From Clostridiales bacterium (GTDB lineage Bacteria > Bacillota > Clostridia > Christensenellales > UBA3700): a DNA stretch of 37,442 nt. How positions within the stretch are numbered: position 1 is the first letter of the stretch; every line of letters begins with the position of its first letter. Below are positions 16,797 to 24,887 of this stretch, piece by piece. The stretch covers positions 11,990 through 49,431 of the forward strand of contig JAAVHS010000020.1 of the NCBI GenBank assembly GCA_014799575.1. Reading direction: 5' to 3'. Both the position numbers and the translations under genes were made by a program. A model generated the notes under the pieces. That model had not been told where the DNA came from and searched no databases. It saw nothing but the letters and a program-made list of their open reading frames with translations.

Positions 16797-17909
16797 ATGA
16801 AAGATACGATGAGTATAATTTTTGCAAGTGACAACGAGTCCAAGCTCAACGAACTCACTTTGCACCGCACGACGGCGTCGTTGCCATTCTGCGGAAGATA
16901 TAGATGTATTGACTTTGCTCTTTCCAACCTCGTCAACAGCGCGGTTACGACGATAGGAATAATTACGAGAAGCAACTATTCCTCTCTTATGGACCATATT
17001 CGAATGGGTCGCGATTGGGACTTGAATAGAAAGAACAGCGGTATCGCGGTATTTCCGCCTTACGCGTCCAATACTTCGACCAACATCTTCAAGGGAAAAA
17101 TTGAAGCGTTGTACGGAATATTGGATTACATAGAAAATTCCAACGACGAGTACGTCATCGTCACCAACAGCAATATCATCGCGAGCATAGATTTTGACGA
17201 CGTATACGAGGCGCACGTGGCAAACGGAGCGGACATCACGATGCTCACCTACACGTCAAAGCCGACCACTTCGAAAAGAGTGCTTGTCGAGAAAGATTTG
17301 ACGGGTAGAGTTACGGGAATGAGAATTACCAAATCGGCAAGCGATGAGAGCGCGGAGATAGGATTGTATTGCTATCTTTTCAAGAGAACGCAACTCATTG
17401 AACTCATTACAGAAACCTACGAAAGAGGCAAAATCGACCTTGAAAAAGACGTGTTGCAAGCCAACGTTGACAACCTCAAAATCTACGCTTACAAGGTCAA
17501 AGGACACGCCGCTCTCGTCGACGACGTCAAGTCTTATTATCACGAAAGTATGGCTACTCTCGACACGGAGATACGCGACAGTTTGTTCTATAGCGTAGGC
17601 AAGGTATTTACAAAGGTAAAAGACAGCGTACCGACAAGATATTGCGAGGGAGCAAAGGTAGTAAATTCGCTTATTGCGGACGGTTGCAAGATAAACGGTA
17701 AGGTAGAAAATTCAATACTTTTCCGTGGCGTCATCGTGGAAGAAGGCGCGGTAGTTCGCAACTCAATCGTAATGGAAAGCGGAAGAATTATGAAAGGCTC
17801 TAAACTCAACTACGCAATCACCGATAAAAACGTGACCGTCACTGAAGACAAGTCTTTGAGCGGTTCGGAAAGTTATCCGGTGGTCGTAGTTAAAAATAAA
17901 ACCGTTTAA
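16797..17909 (+). CDS. glgD: Glucose-1-phosphate adenylyltransferase regulatory subunit GlgD
   Basis: 370-residue GlgC paralogue with the same nucleotidyltransferase fold plus beta-helix layout. The catalytic loop GGxGTRL is replaced (IIFASDNESKLNELTLHRT) and the SGDH metal site is replaced by VTNSNIIASIDF, so it should be inactive alone. From work on Bacillus and Clostridia GlgCD, such subunits raise the activity of GlgC in a heterotetramer. AGGAGGGAAGAG precedes the ATG; the gap from glgC is only 13 nt, suggesting coupled expression and balanced stoichiometry. Confidence 0.95.
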   Translation: MKDTMSIIFASDNESKLNELTLHRTTASLPFCGRYRCIDFALSNLVNSAVTTIGIITRSNYSSLMDHIRMGRDWDLNRKNSGIAVFPPYASNTSTNIFKGKIEALYGILDYIENSNDEYVIVTNSNIIASIDFDDVYEAHVANGADITMLTYTSKPTTSKRVLVEKDLTGRVTGMRITKSASDESAEIGLYCYLFKRTQLIELITETYERGKIDLEKDVLQANVDNLKIYAYKVKGHAALVDDVKSYYHESMATLDTEIRDSLFYSVGKVFTKVKDSVPTRYCEGAKVVNSLIADGCKINGKVENSILFRGVIVEEGAVVRNSIVMESGRIMKGSKLNYAITDKNVTVTEDKSLSGSESYPVVVVKNKTV

Positions 17910-17933
17910 TTTTAGTAATTAAGGAGAACGAAT

Positions 17934-19469
17934 ATGCCGACTGAAAGCAAGACGAAAAAGGCGACTACCGCCAAAAAGACGGCAACCGCTAAAACAGTAA
18001 AACAAGAAAGTGCAAAAAAAGAAGTGGTGAAGACCGATTTTGATAAGAAAATTCTTTTCGCGACTTCCGAAGCCGTACCGTTTATCAAGACGGGCGGTTT
18101 GGCTGACGTAGCGGGCGCGTTGCCCAAGGCGTTGGTAGATAGCGGCGTGGATTGCAGAGTTATACTTCCGCTCTATATGGATATTAAGCAAGAATATCGC
18201 GACAAGATGGAATTTCTGGGCAATACCTATATCAATCTGTCGTGGCGCAATCAGTATTGCGGACTTTTCAAGGCAGTTCACGAGGGCGTGACCTATTACT
18301 TTGTCGACAACGAATATTACTTCAAAAGAAGCGGACTTTACGGCTATTACGATGACGGAGAAAGATTTGCGTTTTTCTCAAAAGCGGTGTTGGAAAGCAT
18401 TTCGCTTATGGAAGGTTTTTGTCCTGATATTATCCATTCCAACGACTGGCAGACGGCGTTGACCCCCGTATTTTTGGACGTATTCTTCAGAGGCGACGAA
18501 CGCTTAAAAAATATAAAGACGGTATATACGATTCACAATATCGAATTTCAAGGAAGATACAGCGGATATATCGCGGGCGACGTTTTGGGACTTCCCGACT
18601 GGGCGAGAGAATTCGTCGACTATTCGGGCGACGTCAACTATATGAAAGGCGGTATCGAAAGAGCCAACAAAGTTACGACCGTTTCGCAGACCTACGCGCA
18701 GGAAATTCTTAATTCCTACTACGGCTACGGTATGAACAATATTCTCGTCAACAGACAGTATAAGCTGTCGGGAATTATCAACGGTATAGACGAAAAAGCG
18801 TACGACCCCAAGACGGATAAGCACGCTTACGTCAATTACGACCTTTCGACTTTTGGCGATAAGGTTAAAAACAAACTTAAGTTCCAAGAGGATTTGGGAC
18901 TTCCAATCGACGAAAATATTCCTATGATAGGTATGGTGGGAAGACTTACGCATCAAAAGGGACTCGACCTTATTGAGCATATTATCACGCGCGTCCTCGA
19001 TATGGGCGTTCAACTCGTCGTTTTGGGTACGGGCGATTACAAGTATGAGGAGATGCTCAGAAGCGTACAGATAAGATATCCCAACAATTTGCGTTCGCTC
19101 ATCACGTTCTCGTCGGATTTGGCAAGCAAGGTATATTGTTCAAGCGATATGTTCTTGATGCCGTCCAAGTTCGAGCCGTGCGGTCTTAGCCAAATGATTG
19201 CGATGAGATACGGCGCGCTTCCTATCGTAAGAGAGACGGGCGGACTCAAAGACACCGTCTTGCCGTACGACTACACGACGGGAAGAGGCACGGGCTTTAC
19301 CTTCTATTCTTACAATGCGTACGACTTGCTCTACGCGGTTGAAAGAGCCGTGGGTATGTATCGCGACTATAAAGAAGACTGGGCAAAGATTGTAAACAAC
19401 GCTATGACGAAGGATTTCAGCTGGCAAAATATATCTTTGAGATATATTGATTTATATAAACAGTTGTAA
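17934..19469 (+). CDS. glgA: Glycogen synthase (GT5, ADP-glucose) with basic N-terminal extension
   Basis: Elongates alpha-1,4-glucan from ADP-glucose. 511 residues, about 30-37 longer than the usual 475-480 because of a Lys/Thr/Ala-rich leader (MPTESKTKKATTAKKTATAK...) before the canonical start ILFATSEAVPFIKTGGLADV, whose KTGGL binds ADP-glucose. Other signatures: HSNDWQTAL, TIHNIEFQGRY, GIINGIDEKAYDP, GMVGRLTHQKGLDL, and the C-terminal PSKFEPCGLSQMIAMRYG with the catalytic Glu of the GT-B fold. An AAGGAGAA box 8 nt before the ATG supports the extended start. Follows glgD by 24 nt. The extension is addressed in the findings. Confidence 0.96.
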   Translation: MPTESKTKKATTAKKTATAKTVKQESAKKEVVKTDFDKKILFATSEAVPFIKTGGLADVAGALPKALVDSGVDCRVILPLYMDIKQEYRDKMEFLGNTYINLSWRNQYCGLFKAVHEGVTYYFVDNEYYFKRSGLYGYYDDGERFAFFSKAVLESISLMEGFCPDIIHSNDWQTALTPVFLDVFFRGDERLKNIKTVYTIHNIEFQGRYSGYIAGDVLGLPDWAREFVDYSGDVNYMKGGIERANKVTTVSQTYAQEILNSYYGYGMNNILVNRQYKLSGIINGIDEKAYDPKTDKHAYVNYDLSTFGDKVKNKLKFQEDLGLPIDENIPMIGMVGRLTHQKGLDLIEHIITRVLDMGVQLVVLGTGDYKYEEMLRSVQIRYPNNLRSLITFSSDLASKVYCSSDMFLMPSKFEPCGLSQMIAMRYGALPIVRETGGLKDTVLPYDYTTGRGTGFTFYSYNAYDLLYAVERAVGMYRDYKEDWAKIVNNAMTKDFSWQNISLRYIDLYKQL

Positions 19470-19542
19470 ATATTATACAAAATCGTCAAAAAATTTATAG
19501 AATATTACTTTATTATAAAAAAATCCGTAAGAAGCGTTTATT

Positions 19543-19574
19543 TTGTAGCATAAAATAAATGTATATGATATAAT
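19543..19574 (+). promoter_or_regulatory. Promoter of glgP
   Basis: TGATATAAT (extended -10 ending at 19574) with TTGTAG 20 bp upstream. It implies glgP can be transcribed separately from glgBCDA. Confidence 0.6.
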
Positions 19575-19582
19575 TTTAATGT

Positions 19583-19622
19583 GTAAATTTGACGGGCGAG
19601 GGCTTCGCTCGGGCAAATTTAC
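19583..19622 (+). promoter_or_regulatory. Hairpin at the 5' end of the glgP transcript
   Basis: GTAAATTTG (19583-19591) pairs perfectly with CAAATTTAC (19614-19622); the interior CGAG-GGCTTCG-CTCG extends the stem. It begins about 2 nt after the predicted transcript start and has no U tract, so it is not a terminator. It could be a 5' stabiliser or a control element. Confidence 0.55.
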
Positions 19623-19652
19623 TCAAAAAACGTAATTATTATCGGAGAAAAG

Positions 19653-22190
19653 ATGGAAAATCAAGTTAATGAACTCAAAAAGATTGTTTCTTTGAAATGT
19701 CAGACTTATTTCGGCACTACTGTCGAACACGCAAGCAAAAATCAAATTTACCGCGCCATTTGTATGACGGTAAGAGATATTCTCACCGACAAGCGTTTGG
19801 CGTTCAAGAAAAAGAGAGTAGAGCAAGGCGCTAAGCAAGTATACTATATGTCTATGGAATTTTTGCTCGGCAGGTCCTTGAAAAATCATCTTTACAACCT
19901 TAAAATGACAGACACGTTCGAGGCGATTTGCAAGGATTTGGGATATACGCTCGAAGATATGTACGCTATCGAGCCCGACGCAGGTCTCGGCAACGGCGGT
20001 CTCGGAAGACTTGCCGCTGCGTATATGGAATCGCTCACCAATCTCAATTACGTTGCGAGCGGTTTCTCGATAAGATACGACTACGGTATTTTCAAGCAAA
20101 AGATTGAAGACGGCTGGCAAGTGGAATTGCCCGACGAGTGGTTGGAAAACGGCGACGTTTGGCTTTCGCCCCGTATGGAAGACACGTTCGAAGTAAAGTT
20201 CGGCGGTCACATCGAAGAGAATTGGAACGACGGAAGACTTTACATAGAGCAGAAAGATTGCTATACGGTACAGGCCATTCCTTACGATATGAATATCAGC
20301 GGTTACGACGTACCCGCGGTCAACAAATTAAGACTTTGGACGGCAAAAGCGCCGATGGACTTCGATATGAAGTTGTTCGCTGAAGGCGAATACGTCAAGT
20401 CGCTTGAACAAAAGGCGATTGCTGAAAGTATTTGTAAAGTGCTTTATCCTGCCGACCACCACCAAGAAGGTAAGATGCTCAGACTTAAACAGCAATACTT
20501 CTTCGTATCCGCATCATTGCAGTCTATTATCAAAATGCATCTCAAAGACTACAAGACGCTCGATACTTTGCCCAACAAGGTGGCTATACATATCAACGAC
20601 ACGCACCCGACGCTTTGTATTCCCGAACTTATGAGATTGCTTCTCGACGAATACGGCTATTCGTGGGAAAAGGCTTGGGATATCGTAACGCGTACGGTTT
20701 CTTACACCAACCATACCGTTATGGCTGAGGCATTGGAAAAATGGCCGGAAGACCTTTTCAAATCGCTCTTGCCGAGAATTTATCAAATCGTATGCGAAAT
20801 CAACAGAAGATTTACCGACGAACTTTGGGCTTTCTATCCCAACGATTACGGCAAAGTGGAGTACAACGCGATACTTTCAAACGGTCAGGTAAAAATGGCG
20901 AACCTCTGTCTTGCCGCTTCGCACACTATCAACGGCGTATCGGCTTTGCACTCGCAGATACTTAAAGACGAAGTATTCAGAGATTATTGCAATATGCACC
21001 CAAATGCGTTTACCAACGTTACCAACGGTATTACTTACAGAAGGTGGCTTTGCCAATCCAACCCCCTTCTTTCCGACTATATCGAGAAATTGACGGGCGA
21101 CGGATTTAAGAAAGACGCTGACAAACTCAAAAACTTGACGAAGTTTGCCGACGATAAAGCAGTGCTTGACAAGATTATGGATATCAAGAGAGCCAACAAA
21201 GTAAGACTTGCCGAGTATATCAAAAAGACTAACGGAATTGACGTCAATCCCGATTCTATATTCGACGTTCAGGTAAAGAGATTGCACGAGTACAAGCGTC
21301 AGCTTCTCAATGCTTTGCATATTCTCGACTTGTATTATAGACTCAAACAAAATCCCGATTTGGATATCAATCCGCGCACGTTCATATTCGGCGCAAAGGC
21401 AGCTCCGAGCTACTATATGGCTAAGCAAATCATCCGTCTTATCCATTCGCTCGGCAACCTTATCAACAACGACCCCGATATCAAGGGCAAAATCAAAGTC
21501 GTATATATCGAAAATTACAGAGTTACGCTTGCCGAGATGATTATGCCGGCTTCCGACGTATCCGAGCAAATTTCCATTGCAGGTAAAGAAGCGAGCGGTA
21601 CGGGCAATATGAAGTTTATGATAAACGGCGCAGTCACGATAGGCACTATGGACGGCGCAAATATCGAAATCTTCGAGAACGTGGGCAAAGACAACATCTT
21701 TATCTTCGGTTTGCTTGCAAACGAGATAAACGAAATAAATCGCAACGGCTACAACCCGAGATACTACTATGAGTCCAACCCGAGAATTAAGGCTGTTATC
21801 GACGGACTTAGAGGCGGTATCGCAGGCGTCAACTACGGCGAGATTGCTGACGCGCTTATCCAAAGCGACACTTACAAAGTGCTTGCCGACTTCCAGTCTT
21901 ATTGCGACGCGCAAGACAGACTTGACAAAGCGTATTCCGATAAAAAGAGATGGGCGAAAATGTCGCTTCTCAATACTGCGAACGCAGGTTTCTTCTCTTC
22001 GGATAGAAGCGTAAAAGAATATGCCGACAGAATTTGGAAGATGAAACCGGTCAAGTACGGCGATACTAGCGCAAAGGAAAAGTCTACGGAAAAGCCTGCG
22101 CTCAAATCGACGACCGTATCGAAGTCTTATGCAAAACCGAATAAGACCTCTATCGAAACGGTAGTAAAGAAGAAGACGACAAAGAAATAA
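19653..22190 (+). CDS. glgP: Glycogen/maltodextrin phosphorylase (GT35) with basic C-terminal tail
   Basis: Phosphorolytic release of glucose-1-phosphate from glycogen ends. 845 residues. Signatures: YYMSMEFLLGRSL, LGNGGLGRLAA, the active-site block DVQVKRLHEYKRQLLN, and the pyridoxal-phosphate motif EASGTGNMKFMINGAVTIGT with the PLP lysine at K654. After the normal end of the fold (RIWKM, about residue 798) a tail of about 45 residues rich in Lys, Ser and Thr follows and ends VVKKKTTKK. The ATG has a CGGAGAAAAG box. Own promoter and 5' hairpin; 184 nt downstream of glgA. A terminator follows. Confidence 0.96.
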   Translation: MENQVNELKKIVSLKCQTYFGTTVEHASKNQIYRAICMTVRDILTDKRLAFKKKRVEQGAKQVYYMSMEFLLGRSLKNHLYNLKMTDTFEAICKDLGYTLEDMYAIEPDAGLGNGGLGRLAAAYMESLTNLNYVASGFSIRYDYGIFKQKIEDGWQVELPDEWLENGDVWLSPRMEDTFEVKFGGHIEENWNDGRLYIEQKDCYTVQAIPYDMNISGYDVPAVNKLRLWTAKAPMDFDMKLFAEGEYVKSLEQKAIAESICKVLYPADHHQEGKMLRLKQQYFFVSASLQSIIKMHLKDYKTLDTLPNKVAIHINDTHPTLCIPELMRLLLDEYGYSWEKAWDIVTRTVSYTNHTVMAEALEKWPEDLFKSLLPRIYQIVCEINRRFTDELWAFYPNDYGKVEYNAILSNGQVKMANLCLAASHTINGVSALHSQILKDEVFRDYCNMHPNAFTNVTNGITYRRWLCQSNPLLSDYIEKLTGDGFKKDADKLKNLTKFADDKAVLDKIMDIKRANKVRLAEYIKKTNGIDVNPDSIFDVQVKRLHEYKRQLLNALHILDLYYRLKQNPDLDINPRTFIFGAKAAPSYYMAKQIIRLIHSLGNLINNDPDIKGKIKVVYIENYRVTLAEMIMPASDVSEQISIAGKEASGTGNMKFMINGAVTIGTMDGANIEIFENVGKDNIFIFGLLANEINEINRNGYNPRYYYESNPRIKAVIDGLRGGIAGVNYGEIADALIQSDTYKVLADFQSYCDAQDRLDKAYSDKKRWAKMSLLNTANAGFFSSDRSVKEYADRIWKMKPVKYGDTSAKEKSTEKPALKSTTVSKSYAKPNKTSIETVVKKKTTKK

Positions 22191-22201
22191 ATTTGACTAT
22201 T

Positions 22202-22248
22202 CAGCCTTATCCCAAAAGTCGCATTGACGGACGGATAGGGCTGTTTTT
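22202..22248 (+). terminator. Terminator after glgP
   Basis: CAGCCTTATCC pairs with GGATAGGGCTG (one G-T pair) across a 20-nt loop containing a small GTC/GAC stem, followed by TTTTT. A promoter-like TTGACG-18-TATAGT (22224-22253) overlaps it and could restart transcription into the GH13 gene. Confidence 0.8.
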
Positions 22249-22268
22249 ATAGTATAAGGACGTAAAAG

Positions 22269-24092
22269 ATGCAAGACTTTATTTTTTTTGATAGCAAGAA
22301 TCCTATTTGTAAGTCGCCTTTCGGAAGCGTAGCGCACGATAGGGATATTACTTTCAGAATTTTTGCCAAAGACGGCGTTTTCGTACGCGGCGTGGAATTG
22401 TTGATATATGAGGACGGCAAGGACGTACCTTACGTCTTTCCTATGTTTTTTAATTGCAAGCATGGCGACGAGAGCGAATTTTTCACAAAGTTTAGCATCA
22501 ACAAAGTGGGGTTGTATTGGTACAAATTCGTATTCCATACCGAAAACGGCGATATATATAAGGACAACGACGGCAAGCTCTATCAGTTCACGGTCTACAA
22601 AAAAGGATATAGGACTCCCGACTGGGCAAAAGGCGGAGTAATCTATCATATCTTCGTCGACAGGTTCAACAAAGGAGACGATAAGAGTATCGTTTTCAAT
22701 AAAAACGGAGTGATGAAAGAGTGGGGAGAGGAAGTGACGATTGCCGACCCCGACGGCGTATTTAGAGCCAACGACTTTTACGGCGGTAATCTTCAAGGCA
22801 TTATCGACAAACTCGATTATCTGCAAGAACTCGGCGTAACGCTTATCTATCTTTCACCCGTATTCGAATCTTCGTCCAATCACCGTTACGATACGGGCGA
22901 TTATGAAAAAATCGACCCACTCCTCGGCAGTGAGGAAAAATTTGCCGAACTTATCGAAAAAGCGCGCGATAAGGGTATGGGAGTAATGTTGGACGGCGTG
23001 TTCAATCACACGGGCGCGGACAGCAAGTACTTCAACAAATTCGGCAATTATCCTACGCTCGGCGCGTATCAGTCGCAAGAGAGCGAATACTACGATTGGT
23101 TTGACTTTTACAATTTCCCAGACGAATACCACTGTTGGTGGGGCATTACCGTCACGCCTACCGTAAGTCAAAGAGCGACTGCGTTTAGAAATATGATAGC
23201 TGGCAAAAAGGGCGTCATAGAGAAGTGGACGAAACTCGGCGTAAAAGGTTGGCGACTTGACGTCGTCGACGAGTTGCGCGAAGACTTTGTAAAGGACATA
23301 CGCAAGACTATCAAGAGTTGCGACAAGGAGGCGGTATTGATAGGCGAGGTGTGGGAAGACGCGTCCAACAAGATTGCGTACAGCTATCGCAGACATTATT
23401 TCCAAGGCGAGGAACTCGACGGCGTGATGAATTATCCGTTTAAGGAAGCGACGCTTTCCTACGCTTTGGGCGACGACGTGCGAAATTTCATAGACACGGT
23501 AATGACTATCGTCGAGAATTATCCGAAGCCCGCTATGGACGCGACCATGAATTTGATTGACTCTCATGACACGGCGAGGGCGCTCAGCGTGTTGAGCGGA
23601 GCGGATATGTCGGGTACGGATAAGGCATTCAGAAGAGATTACCGTATGAATCCCGAATTGTACGACATCGCCAAGAAAAGACTGTATATGGCGTCGGCAA
23701 TTCAATTTATGCTTCCAGGTATTCCTTCTATCTATTACGGAGATGAACGCGGTATGCAAGGCTACGAAGACCCGCTTTGCAGACGTACTGTAGATTGGAG
23801 CGGTTGCGACGAGGATATACTCTCGCATTATAAGAAACTTGGCGGTATAAGAAAAGAGTACAACGCTATTATGCGCGGAGAAACGTACTTCGAGTGGCAC
23901 GACGGTCTGCTTGTGCTTTGCCGTAAGAGCGGTAAGAAGATTATCAAGACGGTCGCCAACAACACTCGCTATACCAAGACTTTCCGTTGCGACAACGCAA
24001 AGATGGATTTGCTCCTCGGTGAAGAGGTTGTGGAGAAGTTGTTTGATATTGAGCCGTGCGAAGTTAGGATTTTCCTCGCAGAAAGAAAGTAG
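22269..24092 (+). CDS. GH13 alpha-glucosidic hydrolase (neopullulanase/maltogenic amylase-like)
   Basis: Hydrolyses alpha-1,4 and possibly alpha-1,6 bonds of glycogen or maltodextrins. 607 residues with an N-terminal beta-domain (about 1-115, CBM34-like) and then the barrel: VIYHIFVDRFNKGD, GVMLDGVFNHTG (region I), GWRLDVVDE with nucleophile D331, LIGEVWED with acid/base E360, IDSHDTARA with D434, and LPGIPSIYYGDE. The layout is that of the GH13_20/neopullulanase group rather than a secreted amylase, and no signal peptide is present, so it should act on internal glucan. AAGGACG precedes the ATG. Last gene of the glycogen locus. Exact specificity is not readable. Confidence 0.9.
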   Translation: MQDFIFFDSKNPICKSPFGSVAHDRDITFRIFAKDGVFVRGVELLIYEDGKDVPYVFPMFFNCKHGDESEFFTKFSINKVGLYWYKFVFHTENGDIYKDNDGKLYQFTVYKKGYRTPDWAKGGVIYHIFVDRFNKGDDKSIVFNKNGVMKEWGEEVTIADPDGVFRANDFYGGNLQGIIDKLDYLQELGVTLIYLSPVFESSSNHRYDTGDYEKIDPLLGSEEKFAELIEKARDKGMGVMLDGVFNHTGADSKYFNKFGNYPTLGAYQSQESEYYDWFDFYNFPDEYHCWWGITVTPTVSQRATAFRNMIAGKKGVIEKWTKLGVKGWRLDVVDELREDFVKDIRKTIKSCDKEAVLIGEVWEDASNKIAYSYRRHYFQGEELDGVMNYPFKEATLSYALGDDVRNFIDTVMTIVENYPKPAMDATMNLIDSHDTARALSVLSGADMSGTDKAFRRDYRMNPELYDIAKKRLYMASAIQFMLPGIPSIYYGDERGMQGYEDPLCRRTVDWSGCDEDILSHYKKLGGIRKEYNAIMRGETYFEWHDGLLVLCRKSGKKIIKTVANNTRYTKTFRCDNAKMDLLLGEEVVEKLFDIEPCEVRIFLAERK

Positions 24093-24093
24093 T

Positions 24094-24219
24094 CGAGCGC
24101 GTATAGCGACGCACCTTTTGCCTGATCTGCGAGTCGACGCTCGGGGTCACGTACGGAAAGTACGCTCACCGCTCGGTCGCTTCCCGCTAAGACAAAATCT
24201 GCATCACTCTCCGCGCTCG
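24094..24219. repeat. 126-bp near-palindromic element, copy 1
   Basis: Begins just after the GH13 stop codon. Outer arms CGAGCGCG / CGCGCTCG; inner arm GCGACGCA / TGCATCAC and CTTTTG / CAAAA on either side; apex CGTAC-GGAAA-GTACG (24150-24164). Mismatches are mostly C:A on the plus strand, that is G-U if the minus strand is the RNA. It fills the convergent gap between the GH13 gene and the orphan protein gene. See the copy at 32447. Confidence 0.7.
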
Positions 24220-24252
24220 TCACGAAGTTGGAAGTTTGTGGTAGAAAAGTAA

Positions 24253-24756
24253 TTATATAAAAGATTCTACGATATATAAAGTATTCAAACTTTCATCGTA
24301 TAGAAGAAAAAGTATATCTCTCGGAGTATCGCCATTATCCTTAGAATAATATATAAAATTTTCATCGAGAATTACAACTTTGCTTTCGTCTATTCCGCAT
24401 TCTACAAGGTTGTCTAATGCAAATTCGAAACGATCCCAATCAATATTTGATTTTTCGTTTGAAAAAGATTGTAGAAATTCGTCTGGACGTGAGTCAAATT
24501 TAACAATCGAATATCGTTCGCCGTCCATCCAAAATATATCTGAATATCTATATGTTATATGAGCGTTTTCTTCGGGGATATCTACTTCCCACGTTTCGTT
24601 GTAATAGAGGAATGGGTGCGCTCTATGATACATTGCGTCAATACTAGATTTAATCTCTTCTTGAACAAGCATAGCGCCAAAAGTCCTTGCGAGGCACAAA
24701 AGACCGCCGCATAACACAATAAACATAATAAAGAATACTTTTTTCGCTTTATTCAT
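24253..24756 (-). CDS. Hypothetical membrane-anchored protein
   Basis: 167 residues from the ATG at 24756, preferred over an upstream in-frame Met at 24816 because AAGGTG precedes it and a promoter (24788-24816) overlaps the longer version. One N-terminal hydrophobic helix (about 6-27, KVFFIMFIVLCGGLLCLA) after a basic MNKAKK suggests an uncleaved signal anchor with the rest outside. A weak LCGG sequence is not a convincing lipobox. The soluble part is acidic and aromatic with no motif I recognise. The gene is AT-rich, single and flanked by its own promoter, so it may be a lineage-specific or transferred gene. Function unknown. Confidence 0.65.
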   Translation of the reverse strand: MNKAKKVFFIMFIVLCGGLLCLARTFGAMLVQEEIKSSIDAMYHRAHPFLYYNETWEVDIPEENAHITYRYSDIFWMDGERYSIVKFDSRPDEFLQSFSNEKSNIDWDRFEFALDNLVECGIDESKVVILDENFIYYSKDNGDTPRDILFLLYDESLNTLYIVESFI

Positions 24757-24787
24757 CCCACACCTTACGAATCGTATTATTACTAAA

Positions 24788-24816
24788 AGTTTAGCATAAA
24801 TGATTGTATTAGTCAA
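24788..24816 (-). promoter_or_regulatory. Promoter of the orphan protein gene
   Basis: Minus strand: TTGACT, 17-bp spacer, TAAACT with extended TGC. Confidence 0.6.
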
Positions 24817-24851
24817 TATAAATTAAATTAATATGTTAAGATTCGCTTGCA

Positions 24852-24882
24852 TTGAACATAATTATATTTGCAAGCATATACT
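24852..24882 (+). promoter_or_regulatory. Possible promoter abutting the murB start
   Basis: TTGAAC, 19-bp spacer, TATACT, then five bases and a GTG codon. If real, murB begins with a leaderless GTG at 24888. Confidence 0.35.
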
Positions 24883-24887
24883 TAATC

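Noticed and set aside
20877..21914. 345-codon antisense frame inside glgP
   Set aside because: Mirror of the phosphorylase coding frame; no independent features.
22854..23900. 348-codon antisense frame inside the GH13 gene
   Set aside because: Same shadow effect; all four GH13 motifs are on the plus strand.
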